Positions 46,323 through 55,145 of a stretch of 64,000 nucleotides of DNA are shown here, in pieces (the stretch's first letter is position 1; the number at the start of each line of letters is the position of its first letter). A program made the translations under genes and the position numbers. The stretch lies in assembly GCF_000970085.1 (NCBI RefSeq), contig NZ_CP009506.1:1736001-1800000 (forward strand), given 5' to 3'. Source of the stretch: Methanosarcina siciliae T4/M. GTDB taxonomy: Archaea; Halobacteriota; Methanosarcinia; Methanosarcinales; Methanosarcinaceae. The notes under the pieces were generated by a model. That model searched no databases. It worked only from the letters and a program-made list of their open reading frames with translations, and was not told the DNA's origin.

Positions 46323-47768
46323 ATGGCAGCAGAAATCATTGATGGAGAAAAGGTTATTAGAAAGCCGAAAGCTCTGTACGCGGAATATCCCCGCAAGGGA
46401 GGAGCAGCTCCGACAGCCACTCACTATTGCCCTGGATGCGGACATGGGGTTTTGCATAAACTCATCGCCGAGGCAATTGATGACCTGGGAATCCAGGACC
46501 GGACAGTTATGATCAGCCCTGTGGGCTGTGCAGTTTTTGCTTACTATTACTTTGACACAGGCAATATCCAGGTTGCCCACGGCCGGGCTCCTGCTGTTGG
46601 GACAGGCGTCTCAAGGGCTGAAGAAAATGCGGTGGTTGTCTCCTACCAGGGTGACGGAGACCTTGCTTCGATCGGTCTTAACGAGACACTGCAAGCGGCA
46701 AACAGAGGGGAAAAGCTTGCAGTCTTTTTCGTAAACAACACCGTGTATGGCATGACTGGCGGACAGATGGCTCCAACAACCCTTATCGGGGAAAAGACAA
46801 CTACAACTCCTCAGGGCCGCGATCCCCGCTTTGCAGGCTACCCGCTTCATATGTGTGAGCTCCTGGACAACCTGAAGGCTCCGGTCTTTATCGAAAGAGT
46901 CTCGGTTTCCGATATTTCTCATATCCGGAAGGCCCGAAAAGCCGTTCGAAAGGCGCTTGAAGTTCAGCGTGATGGCAAAGGCTATGCTTTTGTGGAAGTC
47001 CTTGCAGCCTGCCCGACCAATCTTAGGATGGATGCGGAGCAGGCTATCCAGTTCATTAATGAGCAGATGGAAAAGGAATTCCCGCTCAGGAACTTCAGGG
47101 ACAATTTCGAATCTGCCGAACCCCTTCACCGCGGGATCAGCGATTTTACAACAGAGTCCCTTGAGAAGCTTTACGGAATTGAAGCGGAAGCCGGAGAAAA
47201 ACCCTCAAGGGCTGACTTTTCCCCGATCCAGACCAAGATTGCAGGTTTCGGAGGACAGGGTGTCCTTAGCATGGGACTTATCCTTGCCCAGGCAGGAGTC
47301 AAAGCGAATCTCAATGCTTCCTGGTTCCCTTCTTATGGCCCTGAACAGCGCGGAGGAACCTCAAACTGCTCGGTCGTGATTTCTGGCCAGGATATAGGCT
47401 CGCCTACGGTCTACACCCCTGATATCCTTATAGCCATGAACCGTCCCTCCCTCGAGAGATTCGAAGGGGCAGTAAAAGAAGGAGGCTTTATCCTCTATGA
47501 CTCAACAATCGGGGAAGCCGCGACCCCTACAGGCGTAAAAGCAATTGCAGTCCCTGCAACCGAAAAAGCTAAGGGAGCAGGCGATGAGAGAGCTGCAAAC
47601 TCCTTCATGCTCGGAGTCCTTATGGGCCTGAACGCAACCGGCCTTGAAGAAGATGCCTTCAAAGAAGCCCTTGCCGAAAACTTCGCAGGCAAACCCAAAG
47701 TTATCGAGTTTAACCAGCAGATGCTCGAAGCCGGTGCAGCATGGGTAAGAGAGTCTGTTAAAGTATAA
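46323..47768 (+). CDS. 2-oxoacid:ferredoxin oxidoreductase, fused beta and gamma subunits
   Basis: 481 residues. The first about 280 residues are the thiamine-diphosphate-binding beta subunit (HYCPGCGHGVLHKL, then SYQGDGDLASIG and NNTVYGMTGGQM). From about residue 300 the gamma subunit follows (KIAGFGGQGVLSMGLILAQA, then SYGPEQRGGTSNCSVV). The fusion resembles archaeal VOR-type enzymes. With the acyl-CoA synthetase upstream, reductive carboxylation of an acyl-CoA to a branched 2-oxoacid is likely, although the enzyme is reversible. GGGGAGG lies seven bases before the ATG at 46323, so I prefer it to the ATG at 46317. Confidence 0.92.
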   Translation: MAAEIIDGEKVIRKPKALYAEYPRKGGAAPTATHYCPGCGHGVLHKLIAEAIDDLGIQDRTVMISPVGCAVFAYYYFDTGNIQVAHGRAPAVGTGVSRAEENAVVVSYQGDGDLASIGLNETLQAANRGEKLAVFFVNNTVYGMTGGQMAPTTLIGEKTTTTPQGRDPRFAGYPLHMCELLDNLKAPVFIERVSVSDISHIRKARKAVRKALEVQRDGKGYAFVEVLAACPTNLRMDAEQAIQFINEQMEKEFPLRNFRDNFESAEPLHRGISDFTTESLEKLYGIEAEAGEKPSRADFSPIQTKIAGFGGQGVLSMGLILAQAGVKANLNASWFPSYGPEQRGGTSNCSVVISGQDIGSPTVYTPDILIAMNRPSLERFEGAVKEGGFILYDSTIGEAATPTGVKAIAVPATEKAKGAGDERAANSFMLGVLMGLNATGLEEDAFKEALAENFAGKPKVIEFNQQMLEAGAAWVRESVKV

Positions 47769-48380
47769 AAAAAGTATAAGGTTCAGGTGTATGTGAAGGT
47801 AAAATACGTTGATATAAGAAAATGTCTTACAACCAAGCAGGCGGAGAAAAGAGCCAGATCCGCCTGTAAACACTCTTTTTAGGCTAATTCTTATTTTTAT
47901 TAATCTCGGGTCTCTAATTTGCTAGTGAGGTGGAGAGTTTCACTCACGGTGACTCTTTATCATTTCTCTTTGAAAGTAATTGAAGCACTTTCAGGCAAAA
48001 TACATCTAACAGGAAAAAAGCCTTGTTGATTTAAAATACATTGTTGTTTAATTTTCTCTGTTACCCCCTGTATTTCCTGTTTGTCCTTATAAAGAGGTTT
48101 GGTCATTAAAATTGAAAATTTCGATTTTCTCTTTTGCTTTTAATCTTCCTCGCGGCAACAGGACTAAAGGAAACATTAAAATAGTTGAGGGAAGTCGTAG
48201 TTAATATAGAACGGCAAAACCAAATTCATCACCTCTCCAGCTTTATTTTGCCGTTCTTTAAATTCCTTATTATAGCACACTTTTTTTCAAGATTTTTATT
48301 TAGGGTCTATACTCAACGGAACGTAGCTGAAGAAATGAAATGTTCACAGCCTGTAGGCATACTGACGAAAGAATCTTAAA

Positions 48381-48440
48381 AATTTAGGAACGGTCATAAG
48401 GTTTATTAAAAATAAACACATTATAAAAAAGAGTAAGCGT
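48381..48440. repeat. About 60-bp block repeated at 49568-49627
   Basis: AATTTAGGAACGGTCATAAG and a following TAAACACA...AAAAAAGAGTAAGC stretch recur, with a few changes, at about 49568-49627. Each copy lies about 110-170 bp before a hairpin element and may hold its promoter or be part of the duplicated unit. Confidence 0.75.
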
Positions 48441-48547
48441 TCATAAAAATTACTTTGAAAGTAAATGAATTTAATAAACTAAGTTGAAACCAGGAATTTG
48501 ACTGAAAATTAGCTATCATAGAAATCGTAGTACCATTAAATAGTAGT

Positions 48548-48639
48548 TTAGAAGTAGATGGTAGGGGCCGAGTCCCTATTCTCGGGGTCCCTACCTGCGA
48601 TCCAACCCTGGATTGAGAGGAAACCCTTACTCTCAATCT
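48548..48639 (+). ncRNA. Candidate structured small RNA, copy 1
   Basis: Two hairpins are predicted. The first has a GGTAGGG/CCCTACC base and a CCGAG/CTCGG top with loop TCCCTATT. The second is GATTGAGAG/CTCTCAATC (9 bp). The linker TGCGATCCAACCCTGGATTGA is nearly identical in all three copies. A T-run follows about 60 bp later. Strand is inferred from that T-run and is not certain; the full transcript may be longer. Confidence 0.6.
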
Positions 48640-49077
48640 CCTATATTTTATAACGATCCTGTAATATATATCATAACCGCTCCAAAAAACTTTTTTTAAT
48701 TCAAATTTTTAAATTGGATATATTTTTTTGTCTGACTTGAACTTTTAATGCCATTGAAAGTTTTATGAAAGTTTTAATATAATTATAATAATCTTATTAA
48801 TCCAGCTGTCTAAACTATCTACTGTCTAAACTATCTAATTATTTTAAACTATCTAATTATTTTTCATTTTTCCAGTCGTATTTCCTCTCACTAATTAAAT
48901 AATAAGGATCAATAATAATGAGAACAATCATAAAGCTTATTTATGGTAACAACATTATGAAAAAGAAAAAAGTACTGTAAAAAATAATATGAAAGTAATT
49001 GAAAGTAATTATATTTGCTTGCATGGATCTCATTTAAAATAAGCTTCAGTATAAAGATTTAAAAGATGGCTATTAGC

Positions 49078-49171
49078 TTAGAAGTAGATGGTAGGGGCCG
49101 AGTCCCTATTCTCGGGGTCCCTACCTGCGATCCAACCCTAGATTGAGAGGAAACCCTTTAACCCTCAATCT
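49078..49171 (+). ncRNA. Candidate structured small RNA, copy 2
   Basis: It is almost identical to copy 1 in the first hairpin and linker, with CTGG changed to CTAG. The second hairpin is GATTGAG/CTCAATC with a changed loop. Similarity to copy 1 extends about 60 bp downstream (ATATATATCATAACCGCT). A run of nine T follows near 49235. Confidence 0.6.
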
Positions 49172-49734
49172 ACATCTATTTTATAATCATGTGGACATAT
49201 ATATCATAACCGCTTAAAAAAACCAATGAATATCTTTTTTTTTGAGGCTATTAAAAATTATTACAGCAAACAAATTTTCAATGCCACTAAATATGGATAA
49301 GAATCTCATGCTAAAGATACAATATTCTATCTTATTGATACTTATTCTATCATATTGATTTATTCCTACTCTAACAATAACTACAATAATTGAGTGTAGA
49401 AATTTATCTTGTTGGTCTCACAGCCTGTTAGAGCTAGCTGATTTTTCAATTCTGATGGATAAAAGTAAATATTGTATACATCAAAAAAGTGATTTTTAAT
49501 AACTTCTAAAAAATTATTTATGTTTCTCTTGTCTATGTCAGCTAAATTAAAGACATAATAAATTTAGAAATTTAGGAACGGTTATAAGGTTTATTTAAAA
49601 TAAATACATCCTAAAAAAGAGTAAGCCAGTATAAAATTTAATTTAGAAGTATATTTCATCTGGGAATTTTGCTTGAAAATCCGTAATTTAATTATAATAG
49701 CCTAAAAAAATCTTAGTTATAATTAATTCTTAGT

Positions 49735-49824
49735 TTAGCGCAGGTAGGATTCGAGTCCCTATCCTCGATGTCCTTTCCTGCGATCCAACCCTGGATTGAG
49801 AGGAAACCCTATTACTCTCAATCT
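49735..49824 (+). ncRNA. Candidate structured small RNA, copy 3
   Basis: The first hairpin has changed sequence but kept pairing: GCAGG/CCTGC, AGGA/TCCT and TCGAG/CTCGA, with loop TCCCTATC. The linker and second hairpin (GATTGAGAG/CTCTCAATC) match copy 1. Compensating changes on both sides of the stem support a selected RNA structure. Confidence 0.62.
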
Positions 49825-49993
49825 ACGATCTATTATAACGATTAATTATATAGTATTACTCACTTGATAAACCTTTTGCAATCTCTTGAATAAGAGGATT
49901 TTTTAAAAGATATCGGGACTTTTCTGACTTACAATTTTCCTTTGCTTAATCAGGAGCACAGCAGGTTGCTTAAAATATGAGGGCGGCTGCCCT

Positions 49994-51166
49994 TCAGATA
50001 AGATGAGCTTCGAGAGGGGGAAAGCCGTTAAAATTTATAGAAGAGTAACTCTGGGTATAGGCTCCTGTTGTGAATATGTAGACGCGGTTTCCTTCTCTCA
50101 TAGTATGGGGAAAGGAATATTTATGTTGCTCATAGAGGATGTCCATGCTATCGCAGGTTGGACCTGCAAGGATGACCTCTTCTGCACAACCTTTTTTGTC
50201 ACAAAAAATCGGGTATTTGATGCATTCGTCAAGGGTCTCAATAAGGCCGCCAAACTTTCCGATATCAAGATAAACCCATTTGTACTGGTTGAACCTGGCT
50301 TTTTTAGAGATCATAACGACTTCACTTACAATTATGCCGGCATCGGCAACCAGAGATCTTCCGGGTTCGATAAGGATTTCGGGAAGCTCTTCTCCGAAGT
50401 CGTCGTGTAAAAAGCGGCGGATTTCCCTGGCATAGGTCTCAAGGTCATTTGCCTGAGCCTGGTATTTTGCGGGGAAGCCTCCCCCGAGGTTAATCATTTT
50501 CAGCTGAATCCCTTTTTCGGCTACTGCTTCAAAAAGGTATTTGCACTTGGAGATTGCATTATCCCACTGTCCGATATCTCTTTGCTGGGAACCTACATGG
50601 AAAGAGAGTCCGTAGGGTTCAAGCCCGAGTTTTTCAGCTTTCAGAATCAGTTTGTATATAAGGTCAGGATGGGAGCCGAATTTCCTGGAAAGAGGCCAAT
50701 CTGCCCCGTCACTTTCGGTAAGAACCCTGAAAAAAACCCTTGAGCCAGGAGCTTTTCTGGATAATTTTTTCAGATCATTTTCTGAATCAGTAACAAAGAG
50801 CCTTACCCCTTTCTCATAGGCATAAGCTATATCCTTTTCTTTTTTGATAGTGTTTCCGTAGCTTATCCTCTCAGGCCCCACTCCGAGCCTCAGCACCTGA
50901 TCAAGTTCGTAAACCGTTGCCACATCAAAGTTGGAACCTTTATTCTTCAGAGCAAGCACTATCTTATCCATAGGATTGGCCTTTACAGCATAGTGAATTT
51001 TTGCAAAAGGCATGTGCTCTACAAGTTCGTCATAACTTCTTTCTACTTTCTGAAGATCAATGACCAGGAACGGTGTTTCTTTAGCCCGGGAGAATTTCTT
51101 GATTTTGTTAAATTCTTCTCTGGGAATGAAGTCCTCCAGCGGGAACTCATAAAGCTCTTTTCTCAT
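49994..51166 (-). CDS. PLP-dependent decarboxylase, ornithine/lysine/diaminopimelate family
   Basis: 390 residues, fold type III. The PLP lysine is in YAVKANPM (about residue 60); HVGSQQRD, LGGGFPAKY, IEPGRSLVADAG and GPTCDSMDILY follow in the expected order. The size and the EPGR region favour an ornithine or lysine decarboxylase over DapF-associated LysA. The product would be putrescine or cadaverine. The start at 51166 follows GGGAG; a frame 31 codons longer begins at 51259. A permease gene follows upstream on the same strand and may import the amino acid. Confidence 0.88.
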   Translation of the reverse strand: MRKELYEFPLEDFIPREEFNKIKKFSRAKETPFLVIDLQKVERSYDELVEHMPFAKIHYAVKANPMDKIVLALKNKGSNFDVATVYELDQVLRLGVGPERISYGNTIKKEKDIAYAYEKGVRLFVTDSENDLKKLSRKAPGSRVFFRVLTESDGADWPLSRKFGSHPDLIYKLILKAEKLGLEPYGLSFHVGSQQRDIGQWDNAISKCKYLFEAVAEKGIQLKMINLGGGFPAKYQAQANDLETYAREIRRFLHDDFGEELPEILIEPGRSLVADAGIIVSEVVMISKKARFNQYKWVYLDIGKFGGLIETLDECIKYPIFCDKKGCAEEVILAGPTCDSMDILYEQHKYSFPHTMREGNRVYIFTTGAYTQSYSSINFNGFPPLEAHLI

Positions 51167-51869
51167 ATCTACTCCCTTTTTTAACCTTAAATTTTTTGTA
51201 AGCGGGGTTGAAATTTTATTACGGACCGAGTAATAGTCCGTTGGGTTATATTTGAGCAATTCTGTTTATAAATTTTTAGTAAATTATGGATTTATTTCGG
51301 TTTTGAGATTTATAATTAATAATGCAGATAATCCCTGAAATAAAACGAATCAAATTGGAGTTTATGTATATAAAACTAATTCTTGTTGAATATCAAGACT
51401 CAAAAAGAGCTAAAATCAAATAATATTCACCATAAATAGTCAAATTAGTGAAAAATCCTTTATTTGCCTTTTTTAAGAAATTAAATCCCTCTATATTCTT
51501 TTTTCACCTATTAAAAGCAGTATAATCCTGCTTATATGTTGAAATTCTCCATAAAAGCCTGTATTTTTCGGAAATATATGCTTGCTGTTTAAATGTAAAA
51601 TAAGAATTTAACCGAATAAACAAGGTGAAAAACTCCTTTTTATGGGAATAATTTTGTATTAAAGCTTATATGAACTTTTATTTGACTAAATAGTTCTTTA
51701 TTTTCCTTTTAATTTTCCTGGCTGAAATGCCTTTATGCACTTAACTATTTTATAATATTTATCTTTCGATCTGTTTAACGTAAGTAATTATAATTTGAAA
51801 AATGAGATAAGCAAAATGAGATAAGCAAAATAAGGTGAGAAGAAAGAGATTTAACTGAAATTGGATGTA
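51167..51869. other. AT-rich gap between decarboxylase and permease
   Basis: About 700 very AT-rich bases with no gene; the decarboxylase promoter is expected near 51190-51300. Confidence 0.4.
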
Positions 51870-53198
51870 TCAGCCAGTTAAGAGCTTATCCTTCCTTTTT
51901 CCGGTTTTAAGTAACACTAGTATTGCACTTATTCCTGCAAGGAAAAATCCGTAAAGCATGACTTCTTTACTGATCTGGGAAAAAAGGAAAACAGCGGATA
52001 GAGCCCCAAGAGTTGGAATTATGGGAAAACGGCCTATACTGACAGGGACCCTGAAAGGGCGCCTTCTCTCCGGGTCGGTGTATCGGAGTTTTATTAGGGA
52101 GACGTTGACTATAAAAAAGACAATAAAAATCATAAAATTCGCAATATTTGCTACCGTTGCTATGTCTCCAAGGAAGACAAACAGACTTGAAAATAATGCA
52201 ATTCCGAAAATTGCAGTCCAGGGGGTCTTGAGCTTTGGGTGTACCCGTGCGAGGATTTTCGGAAGCGAACCCGAATTTGCCATGCCGTAGACAATTCTTG
52301 ACCCTCCGAGCATAACCACAAGTACTGTATTCATTGTGGAAAAAAGCGCGATCCAGGAAAGAAGGACAAAAGCCTTTTCCCCAAAAGCGACAGCTGCAAC
52401 TTCAGCAAGCGGGATATCCGAAATTCCGAGAACCTGAAAATCAAGCACACTCACAGAAGTTACTGCCACACAGATATAGAGGAAAATGGTGACGAAGATG
52501 GAAATAAACAAAGCTTTTGGAGTTGCTTTCTCCGCATCTTTTGTTTCCTGGGATAACCTTACAATATCTTCAAACCCCAGGAATGCAAAGATAATCAGGG
52601 CAGAAGCCTCAAAAACTCCTGAGAGGCTCGGGGTTTCAGAATAATTTACCGTACCAAGATAGGGAATCCCTACGTAAATAATTATCAGGAGACCTGAGAG
52701 TTCTATAAAGGTCATGAGAATAGCCAGTCGGGCTGACTCCTTGATCCCGTAAACCATTACAAGGCTCAGGAGTATATACAGGCTTATCGCCCCTATTAGA
52801 ATTCCACCTCCGAAAATAGTACTGAAGTACCTCCCAAAGCCGAGAGCAACCGCAGAAGCGGTAATTGCTACATAATAGATGACCAGCAGCCCTACAAATA
52901 GACCTGTACGTTCTCCAAAAGCCTTCCTCGCAAACACATACTCTGCTCCTGCTCGAGGGTACATGGAAGAAAGTTCCATATAGCTTAGAGCGGAAAGTGA
53001 AGCGGTAAATCCTGCAAACAGAAAGGAAGCCCAGACCATGTTGCCAGCGAGACCCGCAGCTTTTCCCATAAGCACATAGATCCCTGCTCCAAGAATATCT
53101 CCAATTCCGACCAGAGTAATTTCGAGTAAACTCAGGTTTCTTTTTAGTTCCGATTTCCTTTCCATAAGATTTTCAGAATTATATTTAGCTTCAAACAT
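51870..53198 (-). CDS. APC-family amino acid permease
   Basis: 442 residues with about twelve membrane helices. Helix 1 has the broken-helix motif IGDILGAGIYVLMG of amino acid-polyamine-cation carriers. SALSYMELSSMYPRAGAEYVF follows, and FAFLGFEDIVRLSQE marks helix 6. It would import an amino acid or polyamine, or exchange them. The neighbouring decarboxylase suggests a basic amino acid, which is inference only. An inner ATG at 53165 is an alternative start. Confidence 0.9.
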   Translation of the reverse strand: MFEAKYNSENLMERKSELKRNLSLLEITLVGIGDILGAGIYVLMGKAAGLAGNMVWASFLFAGFTASLSALSYMELSSMYPRAGAEYVFARKAFGERTGLFVGLLVIYYVAITASAVALGFGRYFSTIFGGGILIGAISLYILLSLVMVYGIKESARLAILMTFIELSGLLIIIYVGIPYLGTVNYSETPSLSGVFEASALIIFAFLGFEDIVRLSQETKDAEKATPKALFISIFVTIFLYICVAVTSVSVLDFQVLGISDIPLAEVAAVAFGEKAFVLLSWIALFSTMNTVLVVMLGGSRIVYGMANSGSLPKILARVHPKLKTPWTAIFGIALFSSLFVFLGDIATVANIANFMIFIVFFIVNVSLIKLRYTDPERRRPFRVPVSIGRFPIIPTLGALSAVFLFSQISKEVMLYGFFLAGISAILVLLKTGKRKDKLLTG

Positions 53199-53296
53199 TA
53201 TATACCAGATGAAATTATATTTCTAAATTCGGGTAAATGACACAAAAGTTAATGAAAAATTGTACTATGAATTTGGATAAAATGCGCAAAAACTAA
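53199..53296. promoter_or_regulatory. Upstream region of the permease gene
   Basis: About 100 bp with an AT-rich TATATACC just before the start, which suggests a short or absent leader. Confidence 0.3.
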
Positions 53297-53485
53297 GCAT
53301 TTTCAGCTTGTAGAGGATGGGCAGGAGTCGAAAGTCCTATACATTTATGGGGAGCAATTCTGGGTGTTTCCCTTTACGGATATTCAAAAATGCTATTCAA
53401 AAGGTTAAGAATGGCTCCTCAGCCGGATTACCCGGGAGAAACCTGGGAAATCGGTAAAATAGGTTTTTTCGGCCAGAAAACTTAA
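53297..53485 (+). pseudogene. C-terminal remnant of an unidentified membrane protein
   Basis: An open frame of 62 codons follows directly after a TAA and has no start codon. It reads as a membrane helix (SPIHLWGAILGVSLYGYSKM) and a tail ending GETWEIGKIGFFGQKT then stop. The composition is protein-like, so I take it as the end of a lost gene. I could not name the family. Confidence 0.4.
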
Positions 53486-53521
53486 ATCATTAATTTAAAT
53501 ATTTGTATCCTATTTCAATAT

Positions 53522-54703
53522 TTATGTCTTCATTTTTCGAGCCAGTTCTCGCCCTATTTCCTCAACTTTTTTTAAGTCTTCCTTGCTGGCCCTGCCCTGT
53601 ACCTGAAGGGTGCCCATAATCTCCATTTTAGAAGGGCCCAGGAGTTCACCTGCCTGCTTCAGTGCCCCTCCTCCCCAGCCAAAGGACCCGAGCACAACCC
53701 CGTACTTTGCCGGGGGGTTGAGGGCCTTTACCAGGTAAGTGCCGTAAAGGGCAAGCGGGTGCATACCTCCCAGGACTGTCGGCGTTCCAAAGACTACAGC
53801 TCGGGAATCAACCAGTTCCCTTGCAACATCTCCTATATCCGAGGCCGCAAGGTCATACATTCTGACATCGACTCCTTCTTTTAGCAGGGTTTCTGCAATT
53901 GTACGGACCATCTCCCGGGTGGAACCCCACATACTTACATAAACAATAAGGGCTTTGTTCTCGGTTTTTCCTTGAGTCCATTTTTCATACGGGTCCAGGA
54001 TTCGCTTCGGGTTTTTGTATATCGGCCCGTGGCTTGGGGCAATTATTTCGATCCCAAAGTCCTTAATTTTCTCAAGGGCTCTGGCTCCCATTTTCGCAAA
54101 GGGCATCATGATCTCCCCGTAGTAGCGCTTTGCAAGAGAAACGAGTTCCTCGATATCTTCGTCGTATACTCCCTGTGCTGTATGTGCCCCGAAAAAGTCG
54201 CATGAGAAAAGGACCTTATCATCGGGAATGTATGTGAACATGGTTTCTGGCCAGTGGAGCCAGGGAGCTTCTATGAAATGAAGGGTCTTTCCTCCAAGGT
54301 CAAGGCTGTCCCCTTCGGCAACGACTTTGATCCGGGCTTCAGGCAGCTCGTGATAAAGCTTTGCCATCTTTACTCCTTTCTCGGTCGTGACAAACAGGGC
54401 CTCAGGAGCTTTTTCAAGGACAAATCTAATCGCATTGGCATGGTCAGGTTCGGCATGGTTCATTATCAGGTAATCTAGTTTTTCCAGGTCCGAAACCACG
54501 TTAATTTTTGTTTCCAATTCTTCTTCAAATCCCGGATTAACGGTATCTATAAGTGCTGTCTTTTTCTCGCCTTTTACGAGATAGGCATTGTAGCTTGTAC
54601 CCTCTGGCAGCGGGATTAAAGAATCGAAGATCCTGCGGTTCCAGTCTTTTGACCCAACCGCGAAAACATTCCTTGTAATCTCCGGGATATTGTAGGTTTC
54701 CAT
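53522..54703 (-). CDS. fprA: Flavo-diiron protein, F420H2:O2 oxidoreductase type (FprA)
   Basis: 393 residues. The N-terminal beta-lactamase-like domain has the diiron ligands: HAEPDH at 83-88, His near 148 (WLHWPET), Asp in FSCDFFGAH, and His in APSHGPIY. A flavodoxin domain begins at about residue 253 (ALIVYVSMWGSTREM). In methanogens this enzyme reduces O2 to water with F420H2 and so protects against oxygen. GGAGGT precedes the ATG. A peroxidase-like gene at 32.6 kb points the same way. Confidence 0.93.
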   Translation of the reverse strand: METYNIPEITRNVFAVGSKDWNRRIFDSLIPLPEGTSYNAYLVKGEKKTALIDTVNPGFEEELETKINVVSDLEKLDYLIMNHAEPDHANAIRFVLEKAPEALFVTTEKGVKMAKLYHELPEARIKVVAEGDSLDLGGKTLHFIEAPWLHWPETMFTYIPDDKVLFSCDFFGAHTAQGVYDEDIEELVSLAKRYYGEIMMPFAKMGARALEKIKDFGIEIIAPSHGPIYKNPKRILDPYEKWTQGKTENKALIVYVSMWGSTREMVRTIAETLLKEGVDVRMYDLAASDIGDVARELVDSRAVVFGTPTVLGGMHPLALYGTYLVKALNPPAKYGVVLGSFGWGGGALKQAGELLGPSKMEIMGTLQVQGRASKEDLKKVEEIGRELARKMKT

Positions 54704-54989
54704 ACTTTACCTCCATCTCTCTTCTGAATCATTAACTCCCAAAATAAAATATACTAAAATTCAATACACAGAAATTTTTAACTGTTCCCCCGAAGCTCAA
54801 AACATAATTTGTTGGAGCTATGTTAATTTACTATATTTTCCTATATTTATTATTCCAATTAAATATATTTGGCAAGAAACTCCCTCTATTTTTTACCTGT
54901 TCTTTCTATCGGAAAAATAGTTAGAAGGCATAAGCTCATAATGCTTTTTAACACCCAATATTTTTCAAAAAAAATAAAAAAATGAAAAA
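54704..54989. other. Gap between fprA and glnA
   Basis: AT-rich intergenic sequence between divergent genes, holding both promoters; no gene seen. Confidence 0.4.
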
Positions 54990-55000
54990 CCTTATATAGA
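54990..55000 (+). promoter_or_regulatory. Probable TATA box of glnA
   Basis: CCTTATATAGA is preceded by AAAAA, like a BRE plus TATA box, and would start a transcript near 55020 with a leader of about 125 bases. No GGTA-N6-TACC NrpR operator is visible in the leader. Confidence 0.5.
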
Positions 55001-55145
55001 CAGCAGTAAGTTATCACTTTCCTATTCAGGCAAAATTTACATTATCATGCTTGATAAGGCAACCATTAAGCCTGAAATTATTCGGTATTGAAATGAGGCT
55101 TTGAATACTCGAATATTTCATCAATCAACTAAGAAGGGATACTTT

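Larger units (their letters stand above)
47769..49993. other. 2.2-kb protein-free region with three related RNA-like elements
   Basis: No frame here looks like a gene. The region is AT-rich with three GC-rich islands, listed separately, and a duplicated block of about 60 bp upstream of the first and third. It is the longest non-coding stretch in the window. Confidence 0.7.

Noticed and set aside
47769..48400. Small frames after the oxidoreductase genes (e.g. 48185-48379)
   Set aside because: No ribosome site, low-complexity hydrophobic sequence and no recognisable domain.
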